Source: Zantedeschia hybrid cultivar
Lineage: Eukaryota; Streptophyta; Magnoliopsida; Alismatales; Araceae
NCBI GenBank assembly: GCA_030544215.1
Contig: JARZZO010000011.1
Span: forward strand, 45,629,587-45,693,586
Direction: 5' to 3'
Length of the DNA: 64,000 bases
Both the position numbers and the translations under genes were made by a program. Shown in pieces: positions 30,391 to 41,597 of the stretch. The stretch's first letter is position 1, and every line of letters begins with the position of its first letter. Under the pieces are notes generated by a model that was not told where the DNA came from, made no database searches, and was given only the letters and a program-made list of their open reading frames with translations.

Positions 30391-31160
30391 ATATGTCTGA
30401 GATGACAACAAACGAAGTATCTTCCAAAGGAGACAGCGTGAGGGATAATTTTCATCTTCAACTTCCCTCCCCCCACCCGTGAATGATTCAAATTACCTGG
30501 ATTGGGCAGCAACAATTGAGACTTTTATTAGTGTCCGAGCAAAGGTGGGTTACATAAATGGCAAAATAACCTCACCTTCAGTGGACTACCCGAAGTATGA
30601 TGATTGGGAGCATCAAGACAACATTGTGAGGACATGGATCTTGAGTTCTGTGACAGACGGACAGTTGAAGTATATTGTGAAGAAATCTATAGCAAGACAT
30701 ATGTGGCTCATACTGGAAGAGATGTACTGTGAGAACCAGCTGAGCATAGCTCAGTGGTACCGAGTAACGGGATAGGAGGGGGGCACCCAGGTTCGAACCT
30801 GGGTGGGGAGTTGTTTCTTAATTTCTATGAACTGTGCCTTACCGCTGCGGTAGGGACTTTAAAAAAAGAAAAAAAGAGATGTACTGTGAGAAGGCCAACT
30901 CAGTAAACATGTATGATCTTGTGGTTGCTATTCATGACACCAAACAGGGAAGTAGGACTGTGTGTGAATACTACAGGGCTTTGAGGGCTTTGTGGGAGGA
31001 GCATGATACTTATGCTATCTCTGATTGGGACTCAGTAGTCGATCACATGAAATATTTGAAACACATACATGATCAGAGAGTCTTAAAATTTTATATGGCA
31101 TGAACACTGAATATGAATGGTTGAGGTCTCAGATCCTCAACTTTGAAGTGATCCCCTCGC
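30391..31160 (+). pseudogene. inner copia gag, N-terminal part, split by a SINE
   Basis: An ATG at 30391 (MSEMTTNEVSSKGDSV) runs to a poly(C) tract, where the frame shifts. Then come NDSNYLDWAATIETFI, YPKYDDWEHQDNIVRTWILS and HMWLILEEMYCEN. The SINE (30736-30873) interrupts here. Gag resumes with EKANSVNMYDLVVAIHDTKQ, TVCEYYRALRALWEEHD and a closing stop near 31103. The region matches the gag fold of plant copia elements (DUF4219/UBN2 type) in motif order. The leader at 29703-30390 has no gene. Confidence 0.8.
30736..30873 (+). mobile_element. tRNA-derived SINE in copia gag
   Basis: A 138-bp insertion with 19-bp target duplication AAGAGATGTACTGTGAGAA (30717-30735 and 30874-30892). The A-box TAGCTCAGTGG (30748-30758) and B-box GGTTCGAACCT form a Pol III internal promoter. 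The tail part TTGTTTCTTAATTTCTATGA then GCCTTACCGCTGCGGTAGGG ends in an A-rich run. The same family recurs at 53478-53583. It does not fold as a complete tRNA and has no coding function. Confidence 0.92.
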
Positions 31161-31210
31161 TTGAGTAGTGTTACAAGAAAGTTGTAACAGAGGAGAGGAG
31201 GCGGAAGACC

Positions 31211-32191
31211 ATGCAAGCTAATACAAGTGGGATTAGTACGGGAGAACACTCCGCACTTGTTACCACAAACAGTAGTAGAAAAGGAGGAGATGGCACCCGA
31301 AAAGACTCAAAGAAAGGAGGGAGAAAGTGTACCCACTGTGGGCGAGAGAATCACTATGTAGACTTTTGCTGGGAATTGTATCCAGATAAGAAGCCTCTGA
31401 AGTTCAAGCAAAAACATAAAGCCAAAGGAAATGCAGTGTCTGCCAAGCCTACATGGTCCTCCACAGTTTCAACCTCTGATGGCAGCACATCATCCACCAC
31501 TCCAGGAAGTTTTGTAGGGCTGTCCACTTCTGACATAGCTAACCTTCAGCAGTTCCTATCTCAGTTGTCCACCTCTACCTTCACTAGCCAGTCAGGTACT
31601 CTTAAGGCAACACTCAGTGTTGTCTCCCATGCTGGTGGGAACTCCTGGATCATTGACTCAGGAGCCACTGATCATATGACGGGTACTTCAACATTGTTTA
31701 CTTCCTATAGCCTGTGCTCTGGACAAGATAAAGTGACTATTGCTGATGGTACCCTTGCCACAATTGCTGGGAAGGGCAACATCCCTCTAGATAATCACCT
31801 TCTCTTGTCCTCGGCACTTCATGTCCCTAAACTATCCATTAACCTACTCTTTGTTAGTAGCTTGACAAAATCATTAAACTGTTCAGTGACTTTTTTTCCC
31901 TCTCATTGTGTGTTTCAAGACTTGAAGACGGGACAACCTCTTGGGAGTGGGCGTGAAGTGGGAGGTCTTTTTCAACTTCAGTCCAAGCATGGAGCTGCTC
32001 TTCAGTCCAGTAGTATCAGTGTTATGTCAAACAAAATAAGAGAGATCCAGTTGTGGCATCTCCGTCTAGAACATCTTTCCTTCAAGTCATTAAAAATGTT
32101 GTTTCCTTCGTTATTTCATAAGGTTGACTTACAACCTCTTGCTTGTCAAGTATGTCACCTTGCCAAACATTGTAGAACCCAATTTTCTTAG
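31211..32191 (+). CDS. inner copia gag C-terminus, protease and pre-integrase
   Basis: An open frame of 326 codons. A basic Ser/Lys-rich linker leads to the gag zinc knuckle CTHCGRENHYVDFCWELYPDK (ending in C rather than the usual spaced CCHC). Then come the aspartic protease WIIDSGATDHMTG (active-site DSG) and LHVPKLSINLLFVSSLTKSL, then the pre-integrase zinc region QLWHLRLEHLSFKSLKMLF ... CQVCHLAKHCRTQF (HHCC type). It ends at TAG at 32189, one codon before the integrase core. Gag, protease and integrase would normally be one polyprotein. Confidence 0.85.
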   Translation: MQANTSGISTGEHSALVTTNSSRKGGDGTRKDSKKGGRKCTHCGRENHYVDFCWELYPDKKPLKFKQKHKAKGNAVSAKPTWSSTVSTSDGSTSSTTPGSFVGLSTSDIANLQQFLSQLSTSTFTSQSGTLKATLSVVSHAGGNSWIIDSGATDHMTGTSTLFTSYSLCSGQDKVTIADGTLATIAGKGNIPLDNHLLLSSALHVPKLSINLLFVSSLTKSLNCSVTFFPSHCVFQDLKTGQPLGSGREVGGLFQLQSKHGAALQSSSISVMSNKIREIQLWHLRLEHLSFKSLKMLFPSLFHKVDLQPLACQVCHLAKHCRTQFS

Positions 32192-32194
32192 TCA

Positions 32195-33040
32195 TTGAAT
32201 AAAAGTTCTACATCTTTTGAACTTGTCCATTCTGATGTGTGGGGTCTTTCTTCCATTCCCTCTCTTGATGGCAGTCGGTATTTTATATCATTTATTGATG
32301 ATTTCACACATTGCACGTGGGTATATCCAATGAAGTCTAGAGAAGAAGTGCCACGAGTAGTTCAGGTGTTTAAAAAAATGGTGAAAAATCAGTTTGAAAA
32401 AAAAAAGTATTTCGATCAGATAATGCAAAAGAGTACTTCAAACAAAGTCTGAATATGTTCTTTGAGGATGAGGGAATTCTTCATGAATCCTCATGCCTCT
32501 ATACACTCCAATAGAATGGGGTAGTTGAGAGAAAAAATAGACAACTACTTGAGACTGCTCGGGCACTACTCCACCATGGTCTTCACAAAAAATACTGGGC
32601 AGAGGCTATTCTCATTGCTACGTATCTCATCAATCGAATGCCCTCTCGTGCTCTTCACTTCAGGACTTCATATTCTCTTCTCAGACCTCAACACTCACCA
32701 TTTCCGCTGCCATTGCGAGTGTTTGGGTGTCTATATTTTGTTTAGAATTTGGCTCCAGGATCCTCTAAACTGGATGCCAAATCCACCAGAGCTATTTTTC
32801 TTGGGTATTCTTTTACTCAGAAGGGATACAAATGCTATGATCCCCAGGCTTGGAAGCAGTATGTTGTCAAAGATGTTACATTTTTTGAACATCTTCCATA
32901 TTCTTCTTCCCAGGATGTGTCTGAGGGGCAGCATTGTAATTCCCCTCCTAGTGTTATTGATGATGTTCCACATGTGTTGTTCCATCCTTATCCTTTACTG
33001 CTATTCCTAACAGAGGTGCCACTCTTGGGGTCTTAGCTAC
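32195..33040 (+). pseudogene. inner copia integrase core (frameshifted)
   Basis: ELVHSDVWGLSSIPSLDGSR gives the first catalytic Asp. FRSDNAKEYFKQSL, in the next frame after an A-run at 32397-32406, gives the second. NGVVERKNRQLLETARALL gives the catalytic Glu. Later come FGCLYFV, KSTRAIFLGYSFTQKGYKCY and VVKDVTFFEHLPYSSS, the GKGY-like C-terminal part. All three DDE residues are present but spread over different frames, with a stop in the CLYF region. It would integrate the cDNA if intact. Confidence 0.8.
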
Positions 33041-33399
33041 ATCCACAAAGCAACATGACTGTGATACTACTTTGACTGAAGAGAACAAAGTTTTAAAGCA
33101 TTATGTTCACAAGAACAAGTCCCAGCAGCCCCCTACTGGGATAGAGGTTATAGAGGTTTCTCCTGCTGACCCACTAACCTAGGAAGGTAATACTGTTTTT
33201 GAGTTTGAACAGTCCCCTTAACCTTCTGTTCCTTCTGACAATTTGCAGGATAGCCTCGAGAAACCCATTGCTGTTTTCGGAAAGGTGTACGTGAGTGCAC
33301 CAAGCATCTTATTTCCCGATACCTTGGTTACTCAAAATTGTCCCCTTCCTATATGAGTTTTATTGTTACCTTGTCTACATGTTCCACTCCTCTTACCTT

Positions 33400-34406
33400 C
33401 GCAGAAGCAAGTAAGGATCACCGCTGGGTGAAAGCTATGAAAGAAGAAATGGATGCTCTCAAGCAGACTAACACTTAGGAATTGGTTGACCTTCCTCAGA
33501 AAAAGAAGTTAGTGGGATTTAAATGGGTGTACGCTACCAAGTTCCGGGCAGATGGAACAGTTGAAAGGTTCAAAGCTAGACTGGTGGCAAAAGGGTTTAC
33601 ACAGACTTATGGCCTTGACTATCAGGAGACTTTTGCACTAATAGCCAAGCTAAATTCAGTCAGAGTATTCTTATCTCTTACATGTTTCTTGGGAATTGTA
33701 CCAGCTTGATGTGAAAAATGCCTTCCTGAATGGTGACATGGTAGAGGAGGTATATGTGCAGCCACCTCCTGGTGTTGTTATTGGGGGAAAAGTGTGCAGG
33801 TTAAAGAAGGCACCGTATGGTTTGAAACAATCACCTCGGGCATGGTTTGAGAGATTTAGAGTTGCTATGGTCAAGTATGGTTTCACTCAAGGTAATGCTG
33901 ATCACACCTTGTTTATCAGGAGAATAGGTAGTAAGGTTGTCATTTTGATTGTGTATGTAGATGACATGATCATTACAGGTGATAATGAAGAGGAGATTGC
34001 TGTCTTAAAGAAGAAATTGGCAAAAGAATTTGAGATTAAGGATCTGAAAAAATTGAGATACTTTCTTGGTATTGAAGTTGCTAGATTCTCTAGAGGAATC
34101 TATCTGTGCCAACGCAAGTATGCACTGGACTTGTTGAAAGAAACAGGAAAATTGGGATGCAAAGCTGCAGATATTCCTATTGAGGCTAACCACAAGCTTA
34201 GTCTTGCAGATGGTGAACCATTGCCTGAATCTAAGAAAAGATCTTATCAGAGACTTGTTGGCAAGTTACTATACTTGGCTTTGACAAGACTAGATATTGC
34301 ATATGCTGTCAGTATTGTAAGTCAATTCATGCATGCTCCAAGAACACCCTACCTTGGAGCAGTGGATAGAATTATGAGATACATAAAGTCGAATCTAGGA
34401 AAATGA
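33400..34406 (+). CDS. inner copia reverse transcriptase
   Basis: Begins SKDHRWVKAMKEEMDALKQ, a stop, then LVDLPQKKKLVGFKWVYATK, RFKARLVAKGFTQTYGLDYQ and ETFALIAKLNSVRVFLSL. After a frame change near 33696 it reads QLDVKNAFLNGDMVEEVYVQ, CRLKKAPYGLKQSPRAWFER, IVYVDDMIITGDN (intact YVDD) and LKKLRYFLGIEVAR. It ends TPYLGAVDRIMRYIKSNLGK. The second frame alone is open for 236 codons. Only two breaks separate it from a full RT. Confidence 0.85.
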
Positions 34407-34922
34407 TTATTATTCTCTAGTGGCAAGCCTCTTGTGCTTGAAGGGTACACATATGCTGATTGGGCTGGTTCCCAAGATGACAGGAGGTCTACTACATGAT
34501 ATTGCATGTTTTTAGGAGGAAACCTTGGCACTTGGAGAAACAAAAAATAGTCTGTGTGTACGAGGTCCAGTGCAGAGGTGGAGTACAGAGCCATGGCACA
34601 ATCAGTTGCTGAACTTTTATAGATACGGTTACTACTTCAGGACATTAGTATCTCTGTTAAGAGGCGTATGAAACTCTATTGTGACAATAAAACTGCCATC
34701 AATATTGCCAACAATCCAGTTCAGTATGATAGGACTAACCACATTGAGATCGATAGACACTTCATTTGAGAAAATCTTGACAGTAGAGATTTGTGTTTAC
34801 CATATATAAACACTGGCCAACAGCTAGCTGATGTTCTCACTAAAGGGTTGTCTCGGGATCAATTTTTGAATGTAATTAATAAGCTGGGCATGCTTAATAT
34901 CCATGCTCAGCTTAATGGGGAG
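34407..34922 (+). pseudogene. inner copia RNase H and PPT
   Basis: Reads KPLVLEGYTYADWAGSQDDR, then CTRSSAEVEYRAMAQSVAEL, MKLYCDNKTAINIANNPVQY, RTNHIEIDRHFI and LADVLTKGLSRDQF, ending just before GGGGAG of the polypurine tract. The D, E, D residues of RNase H are visible. At least three stops interrupt it. Confidence 0.8.
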
Positions 34923-35160
34923 TGTAGTGAAAAGTAGTCATTAGTTAGGGTACTTTAGACCTTTTGTATATTTACTATTTTTCCTTATTTTTCTGGTTTT
35001 ATTCTTGTTAGTTATGATAACAGGGGTAAACCTGTCTTTTGGCCTTGTAATATGTTTATATAAGACTTGAGTGCCGGCCGGCCTCTCTCTGTGTGAGACA
35101 TAGAGAGCCACCGCACCTCATTTTCTTGGCCCATGTTCTCTCCTTCCTCTTCTCTCTTCA
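34923..35160 (+). repeat. inner copia 3' LTR
   Basis: Starts TGTAGTGAAAAG and ends CTCTTCA, followed by the TGATA duplication. It is 9 bp shorter than the 5' LTR. Confidence 0.92.
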
Positions 35161-35165
35161 TGATA

Positions 35166-35885
35166 TATAGGACATGAAGCAAGGAAGTATTGGTGTTACT
35201 ATTTATTTTGGACTGCTGAAAAGTAAGTGAGAGGAACTAGATTATTACTCTGTTTATAGTTGGACCTGTACTGAAGATCAGGAGATCTATTTACAGTATA
35301 TGGAGAGGAATTATATCTTTAAGTTTCTTGTTGGTCTCACCTCAGATTATGAGAGCTTAAGAGTTCATATTCTCTGCATTGACCTCCTTCCATCTCTTGA
35401 ACAAGTGTATCATTAGGTGTTGAGGGAAGAAGGGTGGAAGAAGGTTATGAATGGAGGTATTGTTGGAGATAGTGGTCGTGATTTGGGAAAGTCCTCGGCA
35501 CTAACTAGCACATTTTCCAAGCCTGGAAAGGGTGATGGTGGTCAGGGAAAAGAGAAATGGAAGGTTGGGAGACATTGTTCGCATTGTGAGAAGGATAATC
35601 ACAATGTAGATAAGTGTTGCGATCTCTATCCTGATAAGAAGCCACTAAAATTCAGAAATGCAGAGAGTGGACAACAAGCTAAGAGTAATGTTGCTATCAA
35701 TCAAGACCCAGACCCCCCTCTCCTCCAACTCCTCTCAGGATGGTGGTCTCATTGCTTCTCAAGTGTATACTCTCCTCAAGCGACATTCTTCATCTTTAGC
35801 GGATCCTTCTGTTTGGAGCATCTTTTTCTACTACATCATATACTACGGGGGTGGCTTTTAGTGTTTCTCACTCTATCCCCTTTGT
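35166..35885 (+). pseudogene. outer copia gag, C-terminal part with zinc knuckle
   Basis: Continues gag after the inner element: DMKQGSIGVTIYFGLLKS, YLQYMERNYIFKFLVGLTSD and LPSLEQVYH, then open from 35417 with LREEGWKKVMNGG and the zinc knuckle CSHCEKDNHNVDKCCDLYPD K. The last part shifts frame before the protease. The knuckle and YPDKKPLKF match the inner element closely, so the two are members of related copia families. Confidence 0.75.
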
Positions 35886-36920
35886 AGTCCTTGGGTCATT
35901 AACTCAGGAGCTATAGATCATATGACCAGTACCTCTTCTCGCTTTACTACATATTTCTTGAGCTTTAGACAAGAGAAGGTCACCATTGTAGACGGTACTC
36001 GTACTACTACTATTAATAAAGGGTTTGTGAGTCTTAATGATGACCTTCTTCTGTCTTCTGTACTTTATATTCTTACTTTTTCGATTAATCTTTTGTCTGT
36101 GAGTAGCATCGCTAAAGCTCTTCACTGTTCAAGAACCTTCTTTCTCACACATTGTATTTTTCAGGACCTGAAACACAAGATGATTGTGACTGGTCGTGAA
36201 GTGGGAGGTTTATATCAGTTTAAGCCTAGTGGTATAGTTGCATTTCAGTCTAGTGTTGATGGTGGCATGAAGCAAAACCTCGAAGTGATCTATTTGTGGC
36301 ACAATTGTCTAGGTCACTTGTCCTTTAGGTCATTACAAGTTTTATTTTCTTCTTTGTTCAGGTCAATAAAGGTTGGCACCTTTCAATGTCAAGTTTGTCA
36401 TCTTGCTAAACATTGTAAAACCAACTTCAAAATTCTTCAAAATTTCTATGCATAAAAACACTTTTCTCTTTTAACTTGTTCATTCTGATGTCTGGGGTCT
36501 ATCCCTTGTTCCTTTTGTGGGTGGTCATCGTTATTTCATCAGTTTCATTGACGACTTCTCTCATTATTGTTGGATCTATCTCATGAAATCTCGTAAAGAA
36601 GTACCTTGAATCATCCAACTGTCTTGCAAAATGGTTGAAAACCAGTTTTAACGGTGTGTTAAGGTGTTTAGATATGACAATGTAAGGGAGTACTTATTTT
36701 TATGGAGGATGAGGGAATCATTCATGAATCCTCATGTGCCTATTCACCTCAACAAAATGGGGTGGTTGAAAAGAAAAATCAACACTTACCTGAGACCTCT
36801 CGAGTTCTTCTCTTGCAACGTTAGCTACCTAAAAAATTTTGGGCGGATGCTGTCTTGACCGCGCCTATGTTATCAACTGTATGTCTTTTAGAACACTTGA
36901 CTACACGTCTCCTATTTAGG
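35886..36920 (+). pseudogene. outer copia protease and integrase
   Basis: Protease WVINSGAIDHMTSTS carries NSG in place of the catalytic DSG. SFSINLLSVSSIAKAL-type sequence follows, then HNCLGHLSFRSLQVLF with CQVCHLAKHCKTNF. The integrase core reads LVHSDVWGLSLVPFVGGHRY, FRYDNVREYLF and QNGVVEKKNQHLPETS, spread over three frames with stops. The loss of the protease Asp shows it is inactive. Confidence 0.75.
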
Positions 36921-37214
36921 TACTTTATCCTGATCACTCACTATTTGTTTTGGAGCCCAATGTCTTTGGTTGCTTGTGTTTTATTCACTGATTGAGTCCC
37001 GGTTTCACTAATTGGACCCTCGTGTTGTTCTTGGCATCTTCTTAGGTTGTTCTCCCACGTGGAAAGGATACAAATGCTTTGACCCTAAAATAGGGAGAAA
37101 GTTTGTCTTTAAAGATGTCACCTTCTTTGAGTCAGAGTCTTATTTTGCTCCTTAGTCTTCTAGGGGGGAGGATTCTTGAGCCTGTTCCTTTGCCCCTTAC
37201 CATTGACATGACTA

Positions 37215-38570
37215 ATGCTGCATTTGGATCGCGTGAGAACCTCCATCGGATACTCTGACTTGCTCCAGGTATACATGGCACAAGAATGGACTTCCCACGA
37301 TCTACCATCTCAAGAAGTTGCTGAAATTTTAGGTCCAGTTTTGGCCGCCTCCTCTACTGCACCTACTGATTTGGACCTCCCTATTGCTGTTCAGAAAGAG
37401 ACGAGAGTTTGTACTAGGCATCTTATTTCTCATTATATTTCTTACTCTCTGTCGCCATCTTATTGTTCCTTTCTCTTTGCTATATCCACCTACCATGTTC
37501 CTAATTTTTTTGTTAAAGTTAATAAGGATCCAAAGTGGGTGCAAGCGATGGAGGAGGAAATACAAGCACTTGATAAAAATAATATTTGAAAATTGGTGAC
37601 ATTGGCTCTATGGAAGAGTGGTTGGGTCCAGATGGGTGTACACCATTAAGTACTATTATGATGTCATAGTTCAGAGATATAAGGCCAAACTGGTTGCAAA
37701 GGGTTTTATCCAGACTTATAGTATGGATTATATGGAGACTTTTGCTCTTGTGCCAAGTTGAAGTCTATGCGAGTTGTGTTCTCTCTTGCTGTCCAGTTCT
37801 CTTAGGAGCTTCGCTAATTGGATGTTAAAAATGTATCTCAACACTGATTTGTTGGAGGAGGTATATATTGTGCCCCCATCTGGACTTTATGCCAAGAGGA
37901 ATTTGTTGATTGAGGAAGGCATTATATGGCGTAAAAAAGTCCCCACGAGTATGGTTTGACCATTTTAGAGCAGCTATCTTTCGACTTGGTTACCAACATG
38001 ATAATTCTGATCATACTCTTTTCACCAAGTGGACAGATGGTCGAGTGGTGGTTCTTCTTGGATATGATCATCACTGGAAATTACACCTTAAAGATATAGA
38101 AGCTAAAGGACAGCTTGACACATGAGTTTGATATCAAGGACCTTGGGGAGCTGAAGTGCTTTCTTGGCATTGAAGTGGCCAAGTCTCACCATGGCCTCTA
38201 CATTTGTCAATGGAAGTATGCCCTTGATTTGCTTAAAGAAACAGGAAAGTTGGGGTGCAAACCAACTCTTATCCCGATTGAGACCAAGCATGGGCTGTCT
38301 GAGTCATTGGGGGAACTTTTGTCTGAATTTGATAAATGTATATATCAGCGCCTTGTGAGGAAATTTTTGTATTTTATCTCTTACTCGACTTGACATTGCT
38401 TATACTGTGAGTATTGCAGTCAGTTTATGCATGCTCCTCGTGTCCCATATATCCGTACGGTGGAGAAAATTTTGCAGTACATCAGATCCTGCTCCTTTAA
38501 AGGATCATTGTACACTAACGCAACTCATTTAAACATTGATGGTTTTGCAGATGTTGATTGGATAGGTTAA
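37215..38570 (+). pseudogene. outer copia reverse transcriptase
   Basis: Fragments in changing frames: KVNKDPKWVQAMEEEIQALD (about 37510), QTGCKGFYPDL-type, GLYICQWKYALDLLKETGKL, THEFDIKDLGELKCFLGIEV (about 38110-38180), FMHAPRVPYIRTVEKILQYI (about 38425). The YVDD site is destroyed by a deletion (LLGYDHHW at about 38060). It is far more decayed than the inner element's RT, agreeing with an older insertion. Confidence 0.75.
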
Positions 38571-39012
38571 AGAGATGATAGGCGGTCCACCACTAGCTAC
38601 TGCGTGTGTCTGGGAGAGGGGGAAATCTTCTCACTTGGCGTAGTAAGAAGCAACCATTTGTGCTCGTTTCAGTGTTGAAGCCGAGTATTGAGTCACCGCA
38701 TATAGTGTTACAGAGATGTTAATGGATAAAGTTTTCCTTCGGGATCTTAAGGTTCACGTTTACACCCTAATGCGCTTGTTTTGTGATAATAAGGCTGCCA
38801 TTAACATTGTTAACAACTCTATTCAGCATGATAGAACGAAGCACATTGAGATTGATCGTCACTTCATCCGTGAGAAGCTGGATTCTGGGGAAATTTGTAT
38901 ATCTCATGTTCATTTTACTGATAAGCTCTCCGATGTCTTTACCAAAGAGCTGTCCAAAGACCTCTTTAAGTCTCTTTTGTTCAAGTTGTGCATGTTTGAT
39001 ATCTATACTCAA
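38571..39012 (+). pseudogene. outer copia RNase H end
   Basis: Reads RRSTTSYCVCLG, then an open frame from 38716 with LFCDNKAAINIVNNSIQHDR, TKHIEIDRHFIREKLDSGEI and KLSDVFTKELSKDLFKSL. The frame runs on into the 3' LTR. The catalytic D in CDNKAA is kept. Confidence 0.8.
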
Positions 39013-39025
39013 CTTGAGGGGGATG

Positions 39026-39282
39026 TGATTAGGGGTAATTTTGTCATTCTATTGTTATCATTCTCTTACTCAGTGTGTGTGATAAGCGGGTTTAGTTATA
39101 TTGTCTTTATTGGTCTTGATTGGAATAAGGGGTATTTTTGTCTTTGTGCAATTATTGTAACCATATAGCACAAAGTATAAAAGAATGGTGTGGGGCGGCT
39201 TGTTAGTGTGTGGCCGTATCCTCTTGTTCTCTTGTCCAGTGCCTCTCTTCTCTTCCTCCTTCCCTCTTCCTAGTTTTCCACA
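39026..39282 (+). repeat. outer copia 3' LTR
   Basis: Starts TGATTAGGGG after the purine tract GAGGGGGATG and ends TTTTCCACA. It is 11 bp longer than the 5' LTR and more diverged than the inner pair. Confidence 0.85.
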
Positions 39283-39945
39283 CACCACATGGGAAGAAGT
39301 CATCATTTGACCACATGACAATTGACAACATTGTTTATCTTTTTTATTTGCTTTCTTTTTGCCCTCCTTTTTCACACTTCTTTCTGTTGGACATCATATG
39401 TTGTTCTATCAAAGTCTAGTCTCCTTAGATAGCGATGGACATCCGTGCGTCTTATATCCTACTCAGTAAAACCCTCCTGCAATTTGCTTCCCCAAGTGTG
39501 ACCATTGCTACCATATCCATTATGATTGCTATAGGGCCTATTTCCATCCATCATGGTTCTGCCACGCTACCACCCAATGTCAGCATCTCACACATGGAGC
39601 CAACTAACCAATCCTACATACAAAAAGATTACTTTCAAATAAAAGTTAAATATTCAATAGGATTAAATCCTCAATATTTCTCAATGTACCCTAGCATTTT
39701 TACGTATAACATGATATTTTAAGTATTTTATCATTTATTTTGTTAAAATTAATTTTTATGAAGGTCAAAGACAATCTACTGTAGTTGTAGATCTAGCTAA
39801 CCTAAGTCCTGTGCATTGTCTATTTGCATCAATTTTATCTTTTTTTTTTTTATTTGTAAACATTAACAATGAGATCCTAAAGAATCATTGTATATCTATC
39901 TAAATCTCCGTGCAAATGATTTCCAATTATTTGCAAGGGATCTTA
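39283..39945. other. unassigned AT-rich spacer
   Basis: No gene supported. Includes a T-run at 39840-39852. Confidence 0.5.
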
Positions 39946-41104
39946 GGTGGCGTTTGATAACACTTATTCGGGTTCTTATGTCTGAAAAAATCAGACACCT
40001 ATTTTCAGATCATTTGATAAAATCACTTGTTTCAAATCTTAACAAACCACTTATCTCTAAAACTACTATGAAATTTTAGGCTGCCTAGAGGAACTTTTTT
40101 ATTTTCAGATGTTACTTCTCCGAACCAGCCTGCGTCTCTCTCTCCAACCCTCGAGGAGCCCGACCAGATTGTCTCCCACTCCAGAAGCTTCACCCAGCCA
40201 CCAAGGGATCCTCTACGACACCAACAGCGGCGAGCCCCACCACTGTCCGACGATGGATCCAACAATGGATGCCTCTTCTTCCACTACTGCCCCTCTGTTT
40301 CTTCCCCTCGACTCCACTCGACCACCGTGTCGACATTGCCGGCAACAGGCTGCAGGTCAACTCCTCCAAGATTGCCTCTGCCATCCTTCCAACCCAACCC
40401 TCCTGTAGCGCTGCTAGCAGTGGTAGCTGCAGTGATGGCTTCTTCCTTGGTGCCATTGAAGCCCTCCGATATAGACGTGGCAGCGATCAAACTTGATGGT
40501 TGTTTTTTAGATTATGCCTTGCTTGTCCCACAGTGCCAAGATTCCTCCACATTATTTGTGATAGTTCCTCCCTTTTACGTCAAATCTTCCTGATCTGGTC
40601 ACTATGTCATTGTCACATACCTGTAGGTTGCCACCTGCAAGACAGAGGCAGCTCGCATCTACCTACCTGCAACACCGTGTCATACGACTTGCTGGTGGCA
40701 ACATCCTCCACCTCGGTAGAGATATCATCCACGAGTAATCCTGAATACAAGACGATAAACTATGCTAAGAAACAAAACCGGCCTTGACTTCACCATTGGC
40801 CAGAGAAGGTGCACACCATATGTTCGATCATTTGCCAATGTTAAAAGTGGCTCCCCTCTTTGGCGTCTACGATGTTGTAATGGATCTGTTGGCCTGTGGC
40901 TCATTCATTTTTTAATGTCTTGAATAAGATCAGGTTATCTGTGGTGTTCTTCATCGTGCATTTAGATGTTAATTAAGTGGATTTATCGAACATGTGATCT
41001 TAGTATATGTCTTATTTATTTTTAGCACTTTTTATAATATGCTAAGAGGTTAGACGTGAACAGTAGATATTAGACATCAGATATAAGTATTATCAAACGA
41101 AGCC
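39946..41104. mobile_element. Tourist/Harbinger-like non-autonomous element
   Basis: A 1159-bp element with TTA on both sides (39943-39945 and 41105-41107), the target duplication of PIF/Harbinger elements. The ends GGTGGCGTTTGATAACACTT and the complement of AAGTATTATCAAACGAAGCC are inverted repeats with few mismatches. The centre (about 40100-40780) is GC-rich and gives overlapping Pro/Ser-rich readings on both strands, none of which I recognise. There is no transposase, so it depends on another element. Confidence 0.72.
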
Positions 41105-41199
41105 TTAGAGTCCCGACTTTCAATAATCGAAAACATGAAGAGATGAATGTCCACAACTTTTCAGGGTTAGACTGATACCTTCATATGATCCACTTGTAG

Positions 41200-41331
41200 A
41201 TCCACCTTAAACCCTTAGATCCTACGATTTCCTTGTTTGAAGAGATAAAAGGGGGTGCTGAATGGGAAAAAATGGTGCTCCCAGATCCTCAGGTTTCTTT
41301 CACTGTATTTGCAGTTAAACGAACATGGGAG
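41200..41331 (+). CDS. exon of an unrecognised host gene
   Basis: A 132-bp phase-0 exon with acceptor CCACTTGTAG and donor GAG|GTAAGT. It encodes IHLKPLDPTISLFEEIKGGA, EWEKMVLPDPQVSFTVFAVK and RTWE. No transposon motif is present. The shape (DPTISLFEEI..., VLPDPQVSF) looks like a conserved nuclear protein, but I cannot name it with confidence. Together with the next exon it reads on in frame. Confidence 0.55.
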
Positions 41332-41597
41332 GTAAGTTCTATGGTGGTAAATGGGCTGACTTGAGCTGGCTGGAGTTAACTTCGCCAGTTTGTGATATGG
41401 CATGGGTTAATGTTGTTTCTGCTGCATTGTAAATGCTATGCATTTTTGTTGCTTTGTTTAATTGCTGCTTTTGTTGCCGCAGCATGTCATCTTTGTGCTT
41501 TTTAACATTTCAGAATTGCACATTGGCATAATATTGCAAGATGTGTAACAGAAGTTCAGATGATTCTTCTCACATGTTTCATTTCTATGTTCTCCAG

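Larger units (their letters stand above)
29444..35160 (+). mobile_element. inner Ty1/copia retrotransposon, full length
   Basis: A 5717-bp element with LTRs 29444-29690 and 34923-35160 and a perfect 5-bp duplication TGATA (29439-29443 and 35161-35165). PBS TGGTATCAGAGC at 29691 matches the initiator-Met type used by copia. PPT-like AATGGGGAG lies before the 3' LTR. By my count the LTRs differ by about 8 substitutions and one 9-bp indel, so the insertion is moderately young. gag-pol is present in full order but with several frameshifts and stops. Confidence 0.93.
28034..39282 (+). mobile_element. outer Ty1/copia retrotransposon (interrupted)
   Basis: Bounded by related LTRs at 28034-28279 and 39026-39282. 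The internal order is PBS-like TGGTACTAGAGG, gag (29002-29438, resuming at 35166), protease, integrase, RT and RNase H, ending at a PPT-like GAGGGGGATG. This is the copia order. A complete second copia element (29444-35160) sits in gag. Coding regions have many stops and frameshifts. I could not confirm a 5-bp target duplication (CTTCG on the left, CACCA on the right). Confidence 0.85.

Noticed and set aside
30736..30810. A tRNA gene
   Set aside because: A- and B-box are present, but there is no full cloverleaf, and a 19-bp target duplication plus poly(A) tail show it is a SINE.
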